A DNA stretch of 64,000 nt, from assembly GCF_008728515.1 (NCBI RefSeq), contig NC_044989.1, forward strand, positions 64,722,712 to 64,786,711, read 5' to 3'. Source of the stretch: Papio anubis. Taxonomy: Eukaryota; Chordata; Mammalia; Primates; Cercopithecidae. The notes beneath the pieces are model-generated. The model saw only the letters and a list, made by a program, of their open reading frames with translations. It ran no database searches and had not been told where the DNA came from. Of this stretch, positions 21,706 to 32,020 are shown one piece after another. Positions within the stretch are counted from its first letter, which is position 1. Each line of letters starts with the position of its first letter. A program made the translations under genes and the position numbers.

Positions 21706-22744
21706 CTCTTCTATCCGCAAACTGCCTGAGGTTTTTTTCTAGCTGAGCATTAGTTTAAAAGTCCCTGAGACTATGGTAGACCCAGGGTGGGATTGTTTTT
21801 CCAGGGCTCCTTGCAAGGAACTAGGAGAACTCCGGCAGAAGCATCCTCCAGGAGCAGCAGGGCCTCCTCTGGTGGGTTGTTTGTGATCAGACAGGTCCTC
21901 CCAGTTCCCTCCACCCTGAGAGCATTGGAGAGAAAAGAGCAAAATGAAGTGATCACCCTGAGGTACAGGCCATACTGAACACTGTGAAACAATGATGGGG
22001 TTTGGGGTCCTCCTTGGCACTGACTGAATTTTTTCTAAGCCCATGGGCTTAGGGGCCAGAAAAGCACCAGGTACTATGTTCACTACAACCCCTTCAGGGG
22101 TGTCTCTGCCCCAAGCCTTCACATGCCCCATACAATCTACACTTGATGGCCCAGAGCAGCCTTCCTCTGACTGTTCTCATCAAGTGGCTATAACCACAGT
22201 GCTCACCTGAGGCACGCTGGGGGAAATTCAAGCGTCTCCTGCCCTTTTTCTAAAATACTCATAACCACCAAACACTATTTTTTCCACCATGTCTTGTGGA
22301 AGGGGGTGTTACTGAGTATTAAGCAAAAAACTTTATTTTTGTATATTCAGACTTATGGAATAAGTTTAGGAAATACTGAGTTAAAAGGGTTAAAGTGTTG
22401 GTTTTTCAACTGCAGGACTTCTCAGACTCTTTGAGATGCTGATGTACACAAGGGGTATGGGCTGCATGTTTCTACCTGCTAAGTTGACATAGAACCCTAG
22501 ATAGAGCATCTTACAAGACCAGTGGTCCGTGGAACCCAACTTAGAAAACACTGCCCCAAAGAAGTCTCCTGAGAAAAATGTATTGCTGTTGATCTTTCAG
22601 CCTTTGTCACTGCTGTCCTTCCCCTAAAGGGCTTGCCTTCAGCCTCTCTACCCATCCTGGTTCCCCCAGTGCTTTGGATCCAGGACAGACACACTCTACT
22701 CCTAGTAAGCATTTCATAGTCAGCCCCGTCCCAGACCTCTCCTT
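21706..22744. other. Unique sequence, nothing recognised
   Basis: No repeat or gene was recognised with confidence. A 130-codon minus frame at 21739-22131 overlaps open frames on the other strand and shows no domain. Confidence 0.45.
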
Positions 22745-23700
22745 ACCATTCATTCATTCATCACATATTTTTTGAGCACTTACTTTCTTCCAGGCACTAT
22801 GCTAGGAGATATAGTGGCAACCAAGGAACATCCCAGTAGGAAACAGACAGGTAATTAGATGGGTTTAGTAGAGTGTGAGAAGTACAACACAAATACCCAA
22901 GGACAGTTCCAGATTGAGTCTTGGACAGTCGGAAAGGAGAAATAAATGGCATCTTTTCTTTCATTTCCACACTTAGCAATTTTTCTGTATTGGTTTGTCA
23001 TTTATTCATTTAATCACCAAGCATTTATTGTGGGCTGGGCACTGTGCAGAGATAGTAATCAGACTTGACTTGGGGATGATAAGAAATCACTGAAGGGATT
23101 TTAAGTAGAGAAAAGACATGATCTATTTACATTGATAGATGTCACTTGGATTGTAGGAAAAGTGGACTGGCCGGGGCAAGGCTTGAGGCAGGAAGCCAGC
23201 TGGGAGACCACTGCATGAACCCAGATGAAAATGAGGACCTGGGCTAGGGAAGTAGCAGGAAAAGTGGATTTTGACAGATATCTAGGACAGAGTCAACAGG
23301 AATTGGACAGCAATGGGATGTGGGAGAGTGAGAGGGAAGAGTTTAGGATGATGTCCTTTCCCCATTCCTCCTTACGTCCCACCCCCACTCCTGTTTCTGG
23401 TGAAATATTCAAACAGGAGTGGGGGTGGGACATAAGGAGGATAGGGGACACAGGAGGAAGGGCAGGTTATAGGGGTCGGCATACGAGGGGAAGATAATGT
23501 GTTCAATTTTAGACATGCTGAGCTCGTGATTCCAATTCCTTTGGACATTCCAGTGGAGATACCTGGCAGGCTGATTTTCTCATGAGAGAAATCATGTCTG
23601 GAAATACAGATCTGAGAAGCAGCAGCAACGGATAGGTGGCCACCAAAGCCGTGGACTCAGTCAGCACCATTAAGCCAGAGTGGTGGGCAAGATAGGTGAC
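22745..23700 (-). mobile_element. L2, antisense, two adjacent pieces
   Basis: 22745-22960 and 22996-23700 each begin with the antisense L2 3' end ('cattcattcattcatcacat', 'atttattcatttaatcacca'). The second then follows antisense L2 internally ('gattttaagtagagaaaaga', 'ctaggacagagtcaacagga', 'gttcaattttagacatgctg'). The second piece carries a 31-bp inverted repeat at 23366-23441 that is not part of L2. Confidence 0.75.
23366..23441. repeat. Inverted repeat: 31-bp arms, 14-bp loop
   Basis: The left arm 23366-23396 (tcctccttacgtcccaccccc...) and right arm 23411-23441 (aaacaggagtgggggtggga...) are reverse complements at 30 of 31 positions. The single difference would be a G-U/A-C position. The loop is 23397-23410. 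As RNA or single-stranded DNA this would form a very stable, GC-rich hairpin. Confidence 0.95.
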
Positions 23701-23969
23701 AAGGACCCCCCTGCATCAGGTGGGTGACAACAGAAGAATTAGTGTTGCAGCATGGGAAGGACTGCCCAGAGAGAAAGGCACTGAACCAGGAGAGGATCTA
23801 GAAAAAGGACACTTGGCAATGAGAGCTTGGAGCGGGCCTCTGCACCAGGGGAGGGGTGGCTTTGACTGGCAGATACACCTGTCTAGTCCAGGTGGAGGGT
23901 ATGAAAACTGGAGGGCAAGAGAGGGGCAGCAGGACGTCCCTCTTTTTCTAAAACAGGCTTTCTCTTAGG
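23701..23969. other. Unique or unrecognisable sequence
   Basis: Probably degraded L2 or unique DNA. No clear signature. Confidence 0.35.
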
Positions 23970-24240
23970 CTTAGCCTTCTAACTGATCTGCCCCACTATC
24001 CTCAACCCACTCTCCACTTCATAGCCAGATAAGTCTTTTCAAAACACATCTCTGATCATGTCACCTCCTCTCCTCCAGCTCTATTAAAAACCTTTTGATA
24101 TTTCTATGGCTCTTAGCCTGTGGACCAAACTCCTACCTGACCTGGACTCTACTTCCTTCTCCAGGTGCACCTTGTGCCAGACTCTCTTGCAGCCACCTGG
24201 CGTCCATTCGGCCTCACAAACTCATTGCATGGGTCTTGCA
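23970..24240 (+). mobile_element. L2 internal fragment, sense
   Basis: 'cataaccagat'-like L2 order is visible in 'ccagataagtcttttcaaaa', 'tctgatcatgtcacctcctc' and 'ggctcttagcctgtggacca', as in L2 upstream of its 3' end. Confidence 0.65.
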
Positions 24241-24299
24241 TTGTTGCTCTCAGAGCGATGTCCACCCTTTCCCCCCCGCCCCAATCTGCTCTGTGTCAC

Positions 24300-25135
24300 T
24301 GGAGGCTGTTCCAGGCTCCAGAGCCAACTGCCTTCCAGTGAAGTTCAGCCAGTGGGGAGCGGGGGAGGGCAAAAGATATTGGCAGTGAAAGGAAAGGAGA
24401 AGCCAGAGTATTTCTCCTCCTGCTTCTCTTCCTCAGGAGTCTCTTCTGTGGCTGCAGTTCCCACTACACAACCATCTCTCTGTGATCCCTGCTACCCATC
24501 TTGGTTCCAGCTTATCTTGTCTTAAGCTCCAGAAACTGTTTCTTTCCTTGTTTTCCAGCTTCCAGTGTGGTGCTATGGTTTGAATTGTGTCTCCCCTGCA
24601 AGTTCATGTGTTGAAGTTCTAACCCCCAGTACTTTACAGCGTGACCTTATTTAGGGTGGTGGTCTTTATAGAGGTAGCCAAATTAAAGCAAGATCATTAG
24701 GGTGGACCCTAATCCAATATGAATGGTGTCCTTATAAAAAGGGGAAGTTTGGACAGAGATAGACACACATAGAGGGAAGACGATGTGAAGAGACATAGGT
24801 GAAAATGGTCATCTACAAGTCAAGGAAAGAGGCCTGGAACAGATCCTTCCCTCACTGACCTCAAAAGGAACTACCCCTGCTGACGCCTTCATTTTGGACT
24901 TCCAGCCTTCAGAACTCTGAGACAATAACTTTCTGCATGAAGCCACCCAGTCTGTGGCACTTTGTTACTGCAGCCCTGGCAGACAAATACAGTAGTCCCA
25001 GCTTCCTGGAGTTGCTACTCTCAGGGTTCCCCTGGGAGCTCTTTCAACTCCTCTGACTCCCTGTATGAAATTCCCTCTATCAAATCACCTAGAGTAAGTT
25101 TTGCTTTCCTGGCTGGGTCCTGACTAATATGCCTA
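24300..25135 (+). repeat. Unnamed ancient repeat, copy 1 (split by MLT1)
   Basis: The left part ('cttccagtgaagttcagcca', 'ggagaagccagagtatttct') and right part ('gttttgctttcctggctggg', 'tcctgactaatatg') flank the MLT1 LTR. A second copy with the same block order is at 27690-28197 ('ggcttccagtaagaggctct' ... 'tgcctgactggaaccttgat'). The LTR-like ending is suggestive, but the family is not named. Confidence 0.5.
24571..24991 (+). mobile_element. MLT1-type MaLR LTR
   Basis: It begins tgctatggtttgaattgtgt and contains 'gtgaccttatttagggtggt', 'ggtggaccctaatccaatat' and 'cattttggacttccagcctt'. It ends near 'ggcagacaaataca'. It is a full-length solo LTR with no internal sequence. Confidence 0.93.
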
Positions 25136-25139
25136 CCAT

Positions 25140-25455
25140 GATCCTTTCTGCCACAGAGGACATAGTGTTTCCTCTGCCTGGTATTTCCCCCCTCTCATCT
25201 TTACCTAATGAACTTTATCTAGTGAACTCATCTAGGTCATGGGTAAATGTCACTTCCTGAAGAAGGCCTACCCCTGAATAGTTATTACCAGCTCTTATGG
25301 CTCCAAGCACCACCACTCACACTGTTTTGATTTTATATCTGCGTGCGATTATTAGTTAATGTTTTCTCCCCAGTCCTTGAGGAAATGTGGTCTTTTTTTT
25401 ACTTACCACTTATCCCCAGAGCCTAGCATGATGCCTATAGTAAATATTTAATACA
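25140..25455 (+). mobile_element. L2 3' region
   Basis: 'cctctgcctggtatttcccc', 'tgtcacttcctgaagaaggc', 'cccagtccttgaggaaatgt' and 'cccagagcctagcatgatgc' follow the sense L2 3' end. Confidence 0.82.
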
Positions 25456-25795
25456 CAGTCATGTGTCACTTAACAACGGGAATACATACTGAAGAATGTG
25501 TTGTTAGGCAGTTTTGTTATGAGAACATCAGAGTATACTTACACAAACCTACATGGTGTAGCCTACTACACACCTAGACTATCTGGTCTAGCCTACTGTT
25601 CCTAGGCTACAAACACCTACAGTATGTTACTGTACTGAATACTGTGGGCAATTGTAACATAATAGTATTTGTGCATCTAAGCACATCTAAACATGGAAAA
25701 GATACATAAAAATATGATACTATAATCTTATGAAATCACCAGTGTATATGTGGTTCCTTATTCACTGAAACATTGTTATGTGGCTCCTGACTATA
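25456..25795 (+). mobile_element. Tigger-related TcMar DNA transposon
   Basis: The left end is cagtcatgtgtcacttaaca and the right end is the inverted gttatgtggctcctgact. The internal 'tagcctactacacacctaga' and 'ttcctaggctacaaacacct' are characteristic of a common non-autonomous mariner/Tigger group. The subfamily is not certain and no transposase frame is present. Confidence 0.82.
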
Positions 25796-25834
25796 TATGT
25801 ATTGAGTGAACAGAGGACGAGTAGTATAATTTTG

Positions 25835-26045
25835 TCGATAATGCTAGTATTTATGTGCCAGTAAAGTTCTAAGCATCTTACAAATATTATATTTGATCCT
25901 TTAATACTCATAACAATTTATGGAATAAGCAATATTACATCTATTTTACACATGAGTAAATTCACTTATGATCTCATAGCTAGTAATAATTTGAACCCAG
26001 GGACTCCAGCACCAAAGCCTGAACTCTTAATCACTTTGTATTCTG
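25835..26045 (-). mobile_element. MIR, antisense
   Basis: 'tatttatgtgccagtaaagt', 'tctaagcatcttacaaatat', 'catctattttacacatgagt', 'gaacccagggactccagcac' follow antisense MIR. Confidence 0.85.
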
Positions 26046-26667
26046 GCCTGTGCTGTTCTCCCATGTTTTAGCAAGTCCACAAATTTTGTTTGGTTCTAGC
26101 TTGCCATTATATCATGCCTTGTACCTCTTATTTGCAATGAATTGTATTTAACTTGACATGATATTACAAAACTTCCTAGACAGAATGTTTTATATGCCAA
26201 ATAGCACCCTAATAATATGCACCTTGAGTTTTAGCAAAAATTTCGTGACAAACCTATGAATACGTAGTCCCAGGATGGTGAGGTTTCTGGGTACCTCACT
26301 ATCTTTTGTGGTTCTGTGAACTCTTCCCACCTCTCTATAAATCATTCCCTCATTAAAATCCCTTCAGCTAAACCCTTAGGGTATGCCATCTTCCTTCTGG
26401 GACTCTGGTTGATACCCTGGAGCTTCCTGGGGGCTTACCCTGGCTTTCTTATGTGTTTATGGCACATGACGTTACCATGTGACTGCAGTAGCCTGAGCTG
26501 CCTCTCCTGTGTCCGGCAGCTATTGACACCACCTTATGTGTGGAGAACGCCCTGTGTGCTCAGAACACCCCAGGTACTATGGGGAGATGCCCTGGACCAA
26601 GACTCTTCATATTTCGTGAGCATTACCGCTCAGAGGAAATCAATTTACACTGGCTTATTTGTGGTTT
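26046..26667. other. Unrecognised sequence
   Basis: AT-rich; no gene. 26280-26440 ('ctctataaatcattccctca', 'gggactctggttgata') resembles the 3' part of an old LTR but is not assignable. Confidence 0.35.
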
Positions 26668-26997
26668 AAGAATGATCTGGTTGGGCGTGGTGGCTCATGC
26701 CTGTAATCCCAGCACTTTGGGAGGCTAAGGTGGGTGGATCATTTGAGGTCAGGAGTTCGAGACCAGCCTGGCCAACATGGTGAAACCCTCACCTCTACTT
26801 AAAAAAAAAATACAAAAATTAAAAACTTAGCCAGGTGTGGTGGCAGGTGCCTAGAGTCCTAGCTACTTGGGAGGCTGAGGCAGGAGAATCACTTGAACTC
26901 TGGAGGCAAAGGTTGCAGTAAGCCAAGATCGCGCCATTGCACTCCAACTTGGGTGACAGAGGGAGACCCTATTTAAAACAAAATAAAAAGAATGATC
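26668..26997 (+). mobile_element. Alu with 10-bp target-site duplication
   Basis: Alu 26678-26987 (tggttgggcgtggtggctca ... ), AluS-like in its left arm. It is bracketed by the perfect duplication aagaatgatc (26668-26677 and 26988-26997). The middle A-rich linker is enlarged (aaaaaaaaaatacaaaaatt) and the tail is aaaacaaaataaa. Confidence 0.96.
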
Positions 26998-27009
26998 CTA
27001 TATCTTCTT

Positions 27010-27530
27010 CAGGTTTCAGACAAAATGGCAGTTTCTCGAGGGCACAGCCAGCCCATGTCCTGTTGTAGTGCATGTGGAAGACCACGGAGGCCATAGCTTT
27101 TCCTCGCTCAGCTCACTTGCCCATCTTCCTTCACATGTTAACAGCTGCCCACTGTTCCGGTGAGGGACTTTTCCTGCTCTATTCCATGTGGTGGAGTGAG
27201 GCACAGTGGCATTCCTCTTGGCTATTGAGATTGGGTCAGGGATGTGACCTGCCAGATGTAACAGGATGACTTTTCCTCATGAGGTCAACCTGCTGGGAAG
27301 ATGGGAGTCAGGATAACCATCTTGTCTGTTGGAAGCATGAAGTCGAGGCATGCAAAGTCAATAAACTGAGGAGATAGAACCTAGCAGCATCATTCAAGAC
27401 CTGGATCCTGCCATCCCTGGAGCCAGTGAATACCCTGTATTCCACAATCATGCAACCCAGTAAAGTCCTCTTTTGTAGCTGTAGCATGTTTGAGGTTGGT
27501 TCCTTCACTCATATCCAGAACATTCCCACT
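27010..27530 (+). repeat. Probable ancient LTR-like repeat
   Basis: 'gggatgtgacctgccagatg', 'aaagtcaataaactgaggag', 'cctgtattccacaatcatgc' are phrases I associate with a common dispersed mammalian repeat. The family name is not recalled. No coding content. Confidence 0.4.
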
Positions 27531-27689
27531 GATAGAGTTGTGGAAACTTCTTGCTATCTTCAGTGCACCTTGTAGTCTCTCTTCTACAGCTTTGTTTATA
27601 CCAACTGTGTTTTAAGCTCACTCCCTTATTATACATTGTCTTGTTCAATCACCTGTATCACAACATTTAATATCTGGGTTGATTTTTAG

Positions 27690-28197
27690 CCTGTTGTCTG
27701 TCAGCCCCACACTCATCCCTCTGACTCTGGGCTGTGAGGCTGAAAACTACATTTCCCAGGCTCCCTTGCCAGCTGGCTTCCAGTAAGAGGCTCTGGTAGA
27801 GAAATGGAAAAGGAAGAGAAGCCACTGTTCTCTTTCCCCGTCTCTGCTTTGGGGGCACCTCTGAACATTTCTGAAACCCCTTGATGACCCCAGCTTCAGC
27901 CAAAGCAGCCTCTGCTCAGTGGTCACAGCTCTAGCCTGGGTGGTCCCTCTTCAGTGGTTCCAGCACTGTCAGCAGTTGTAACAGCACCTCAAACAAAGCA
28001 ACAGCATGTACACTTGAACTCCAACACCACCTTTCCCAACTACCATTTTCCCGTCATTATTATTCTCTGGTTACCTTACTTTACATTTTTGTTCTTTCAG
28101 CCCTTTTAACACTTTTGTAACTAATTTCCTGTATGAAACACTCTATTTAAAACATCTACCATGATTCATGTTTGCCTGACTGGAACCTTGATTGATA
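27690..28197 (+). repeat. Unnamed ancient repeat, copy 2
   Basis: It shares block order with 24300-25135: 'ttgccagctggcttccagta', a purine-rich 'gaaaaggaagagaagccact', and the end 'catgtttgcctgactggaac'. Unlike copy 1 it is uninterrupted. Family not named. Confidence 0.5.
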
Positions 28198-29271
28198 CAG
28201 TACATATAGTACATTACCTAACTCACTAGTAATTTCAGATGTGAAGAAAGTTTCTTCCCAACAAGATGATGAGTTTCTATTGGGCAGACTCCATATGTGT
28301 CTGTCACAGTGTAGGACTGAACATATAATGTGAATCTGTACATATTTAATGATATAAGATAACCCTTGTCTCAGTGACATCTATAAGCTTGATGGTACAC
28401 GAATATAGAAACATTCTCAAAGCGATATTGAAGCCATATTCAAATTAACACAATTGAGGCTACTCATTCCAACTTGGGAACATATGGAATGACAGTGTCC
28501 TTTAATGATACTGACCCAGGCATGCATTGAGGAAGAGGAAGAGTCTCAGGCTAGAATGGATGTGAGACATTTCCTTATCACTTCTCTGATTCTGGTAGAA
28601 TGATGAGGTAAACTTGTAAAGAAAATCAAGGTGGAATAAGCTGGAGTTGGCTCTACATCAGACAAATGCATTCATTCATTCAGCAGATTTTCACGGAGGG
28701 CCTACAATGTGCAGACATATCATCCAACAACTCTACCACCTGCTGTCATTCAGTATTTTAGTCAAGTGATGGTTTTTTGTGTGTTTTTTCTAATGTGTGC
28801 ACTGGACAATGACTCATGCCTAAAATCTGCATTTGTTCATATTTCCAATCTTCAAATACCTGAGAAGTACAGTTGTATATATCACTTACAGTTTCTTGGC
28901 CAGTCTTTCAAGGTAAACTGCAAGCCAGTCTCCTGTAGACATCTTTCCTTTTTCTATTGTCTGACTGTGAAGTATTTAGATTGCCTGAGTCCCACCCCTT
29001 CCATATGGCCTTCGAAGAACTGGACCTTGATGGCAGCCATGAGCATGGCTTTAGACATGCTGGTGCAAGGACCTATGTGACCTCTAATCTCAAAAGAGTC
29101 CTTGCTCAGACCCAGAAAGTGCTTCTCTACAATATAGGAGAGGGATTGCCTCCAGGTTGCATGGGGGCAGCTGCCAACATGAATGGCTTTGTCCTCAGCC
29201 TGTAGAGCTTAACGGTATTTATTTATATAATAATGAAAAACTGTGAGAAAAATCTAAATGTCTACCAGTAG
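28198..29271. other. Mostly unique sequence
   Basis: 28668-28715 (cattcattcattcagcagat, ggcctacaatgtgcag) is a short antisense L2/MIR terminus. The rest shows no repeat. A 123-codon frame at 28709-29080 is not supported by any recognisable domain. Confidence 0.4.
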
Positions 29272-29660
29272 GAGTAATTGGAGCATACCCCTTTATCCAT
29301 GGAGGATATGTTCCAAGTCCTCCAGTGGATGCCTGAAACTGAGGATAGTCCTGAACTCTATACATGCTATGTTTTTTTGATCCAATAACAGAGATGGCTA
29401 CTAAGTGACTAATGGGCAGATGGTGTAGACAGCATGGATATGCTAGACAAAAGGATGATCCACATAACAGGTTGGACAGAGTGGAATGGCACACAATTTG
29501 ATCATGCTACTAAGTAGGATGCGCAATTTAAAACTTATGAGTTTTTTCTGGAATTTTCCATTTAACTGCAGTTTGACCATGGGTAACCAAACTGCAGTTG
29601 ACCATGGGTAACTAAAGCTCTGGAAAGTGAAACCATGGATTGGGGGAAGTGTTGTACATA
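29272..29660 (-). mobile_element. Tigger1-derived non-autonomous element
   Basis: The left terminus 'cctttatccatggaggatat', 'cagtggatgcctgaaactga' and the right 'ggaaagtgaaaccatggatt' are the Tigger1 terminal sequences. Between them 'ctactaagtgactaatgggc' is retained, and almost all of the transposase region is missing. A 24/25-bp tandem duplication lies at 29564-29612. Confidence 0.85.
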
Positions 29661-29807
29661 TCTCATTATAAAATATTATATTGCCATTTAAAAATTGTGA
29701 TGAATATATGTGTACTGGCATGGAAAGATGTCTGAATTGTATGGCTAAGTGAGAAAAAGCAGTTCCAGAATAGCAAATGTAGTTTAATTCTGCAATATTA
29801 AAAGATG

Positions 29808-29816
29808 TTTTTAAAG

Positions 29817-29883
<67 letters not shown>

Positions 29884-30421
29884 AAAAGTTATACATATAT
29901 TTAGAATTAGCCGGCTGGACTCAGTTTAGATGATCCCAGTTTTGTTGGCAACATCCAAAGCATTGTAATCAGGAGCCAGTGGAACATATGCCTTCTTCTC
30001 TCCATCAGGCCGAATCAGGGTGTTGACCTTGGCCACATCAATGTCCTAGAGCTTCTTCACAGCCTGATCTGGTACTTGTTGGCTTTAACATCCACAATGA
30101 ACACAAGAGTGTTGTTGTCTTCTGTCTTCATGGTAGACTCAGTGGGCAGCGGACACTTGATGATAGCATAGTGGTCAAGCTTGTTTCTCCTGGGGGCACT
30201 CTTCTGAGGATATTTGGGCTGCCTCCAGAGTCACAGTGTCTTGGGTCTCCAGAAGGTGGGTGACGTGTGGATTTTGTGTGTGGCTGTGGACACCTTTCAA
30301 CACTGGCTTCTTGGCCTTTAAAGCATTCGCTTTGGCGTTGGCTTTAGGAGTGGCAGGAGCTTCCTTCTTCGCTTTTGGCACCATCTTGTGAAAAAGCTAC
30401 AGGTATATTTTTTAAAGATGT
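29808..30421 (-). pseudogene. RPL23A (pseudogene): Processed pseudogene of ribosomal protein L23a
   Basis: The intronless antisense copy has its start codon at 30382-30384 and stop at 29926-29928, spanning 459 nt against about 471 in the parent. The first frame reads MVPKAKKEAPATPKANAK, clearly the basic RPL23A N-terminus, and the end reads GII-stop. Damage: a 5-nt loss in the lysine run after VHSH shifts the frame, followed by 3-nt and 4-nt losses, plus a TAG in the '...KKL-stop-DIDVAK' region. The 3'UTR remnant ('actgagtccagccggctaat' on the minus strand) and a short 5'UTR ('cacaag' before ATG) are present. The flanks tttttaaaggtgt (29808-29820) and tttttaaagatgt (30409-30421) form a 13-bp duplication with one mismatch, the mark of L1-driven retrotransposition. 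No poly(A) remains; a TG/TA microsatellite occupies that site. The parent is a 60S ribosomal subunit protein; this copy cannot encode it. Confidence 0.96.
29817..29882. repeat. (TG)n(TA)n(TG)n microsatellite
   Basis: A compound dinucleotide tract of TG units, about 15 TA units, then about 12 TG units. It lies exactly between the left target-site duplicate and the 3' end of the RPL23A retrocopy, where a poly(A)-derived T tract would be expected. Likely polymorphic in length. Confidence 0.97.
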
Positions 30422-30428
30422 ATAAATA

Positions 30429-30468
30429 TGTGTGTGTACATTATGTGTGTGTGCGTGTGTGTGTGTGT
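30429..30468. repeat. Imperfect (TG)n tract
   Basis: TG-rich simple sequence with ta, ca and cg interruptions, just outside the 5' end of the retrocopy. Confidence 0.9.
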
Positions 30469-30884
30469 AAATGAATAGAGTAGAGATAAGAAGTCTCTAC
30501 CTAGATTCTCTGGAGTGCTTACCTCCAGAGGCAGCACTAAGAGTGAAAGGGGTGCTGAAGGGAACGTTCTCCAGTTTGGGGGGTGGTATGCTTCCAATCA
30601 CTTAGATATTTACAGTAAGAATACATTCACATATTAGATAATTAACTTTTCTCTTCAAAATAGGAGAGAGAAATAAAGAACTATTATTATTGTTGAGGAA
30701 GTGAGGAAGATGAAGAGGGGCAGTCAATGAAAGGATTCTTTCATTTTTTCTTGATATACTTCTGTATTGTTAGAATTCATGAACAAGAATGCACTCATGT
30801 ATTTCCAGTATGGTGATTTTTTTATCATGCAAAGGTTCATTTATGCACTCCACAGCTATTATCTTTTGACTCTTTACTCAGTGC

Positions 30885-31085
30885 TTAACACCAAGCTCTG
30901 CACCTGATCTGTAATTCTCACAATATTCTGAGTCACATATCAGCATCCCATTTTACACAAGAGGAATCTGGGGCCAACAGACTGCTTAGGTAATCTGCCC
31001 AGCTACCCATCCAGCTAGCAAATAGTGGGACTGAGATTCAACCAGGTCCACCTGGTTGCAGAGCCCACACTCTCACCTGTCACAC
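30885..31085 (-). mobile_element. MIR, antisense
   Basis: 'gtgcttaacaccaagctctg', 'catcccattttacacaagag', 'gactgagattcaaccaggtc', 'cacactctcacctgtcac' follow antisense MIR. Confidence 0.82.
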
Positions 31086-31800
31086 TCCACATGCTGGGCC
31101 ATTGTGGCAGGGACCTGGAGGAATGAGGCTTCTCTGCCTTCGCATAAGTGGAACCTAGTCGAGATGGAAAATGGACAGACTGACCAAAATAAGCAGAAAC
31201 ATTTAATGGAAAGAAATGCTCAGAGAAATAGCCCTAATAAAGTTGAATGACACTAAAATGACAGTCAGAGGTGGTTAGGTCAGCTGGAGTGCCCATAAGC
31301 ATTTTCCTTTGATTCTGCACACCCAGAAGCAGTGTGTCACACTGCAGCTCTGTCCAGATGATTCTCATACTAGACCAGCAGAGTCCTGTGGTTGGAAGGG
31401 ACTGTGAGAGCACTCAGAGTCTATTGCCTGCCTACAGGAGTGAATAACTGAGGCACAGAGTAACTTAAATTACAGGATCAAAGTCGCTTTTCCATCCCAA
31501 CCCCCAAGCCAGCAAAGGAGTTGGAACTGTGTGCTGGAGTCCAGGGATGGAGTGACAGTCACATGAGTCAGTGTGTGGAAAATTATATTCATACTACAAC
31601 TCTTTACAAAGGAAACAACCGCCCATGCCCCTTTCCAGCTGTAAAACATCTGGTTGGCGGGGGAGGATGTCAACTGGGGAAAAGGAAAGGAGCCACTCTA
31701 GTGCGCTTTCTGCTAGAGTGGCCTCTGCAGGGGCAATGGGGGCAGACTAGAAGGGGCTTGGGGGAGTTGGGTCTAAGTTGTTTGTGCATTGTCAGTGTCA
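31086..31800. other. Mostly unique sequence
   Basis: No gene is recognised. 31380-31480 ('gttggaagggactgtgagag', 'aactgaggcacagagtaact') may be an old L3/MIR-type fragment, uncertain. Confidence 0.4.
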
Positions 31801-32020
31801 CTCTCCGTGTCACTCTTTCTTCCTTTGATCCCCATTGTCAGGGAACGGCTTCATTAGCAGGCCCAATCAGACAGCGTGCATTAGGAATGATTAAAGGCCT
31901 TGTAAGAGATTAAGAGAATTACATTTGTATACTCCCTCCAGCCAAGGCTGAAGGACAAACTGCTGGTGATTCTCTGAATAGCTTTACAGGTGCAAAGCAG
32001 AATTACTGAAGTTTGTTTCA
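31801..32020. promoter_or_regulatory. Candidate enhancer-like conserved segment
   Basis: Repeat-free stretch with a TCF/LEF-type CCTTTGATC (31822-31830), a SOX-type CCATTGT (31832-31838) and a CCAAT (about 31863). Several ATTA cores follow (ttcattagc, gcattagg, atgattaaag, gagaattaca). Tight clustering of such sites is compatible with a developmental enhancer. Inferred only from motifs. Confidence 0.3.

Noticed and set aside
30175..30384. 69-codon minus frame with a ribosomal-protein N-terminus as a possible gene
   Set aside because: It is the intact start of the RPL23A retrocopy; the frame is lost after about 35 residues and the copy has retrotransposition hallmarks.
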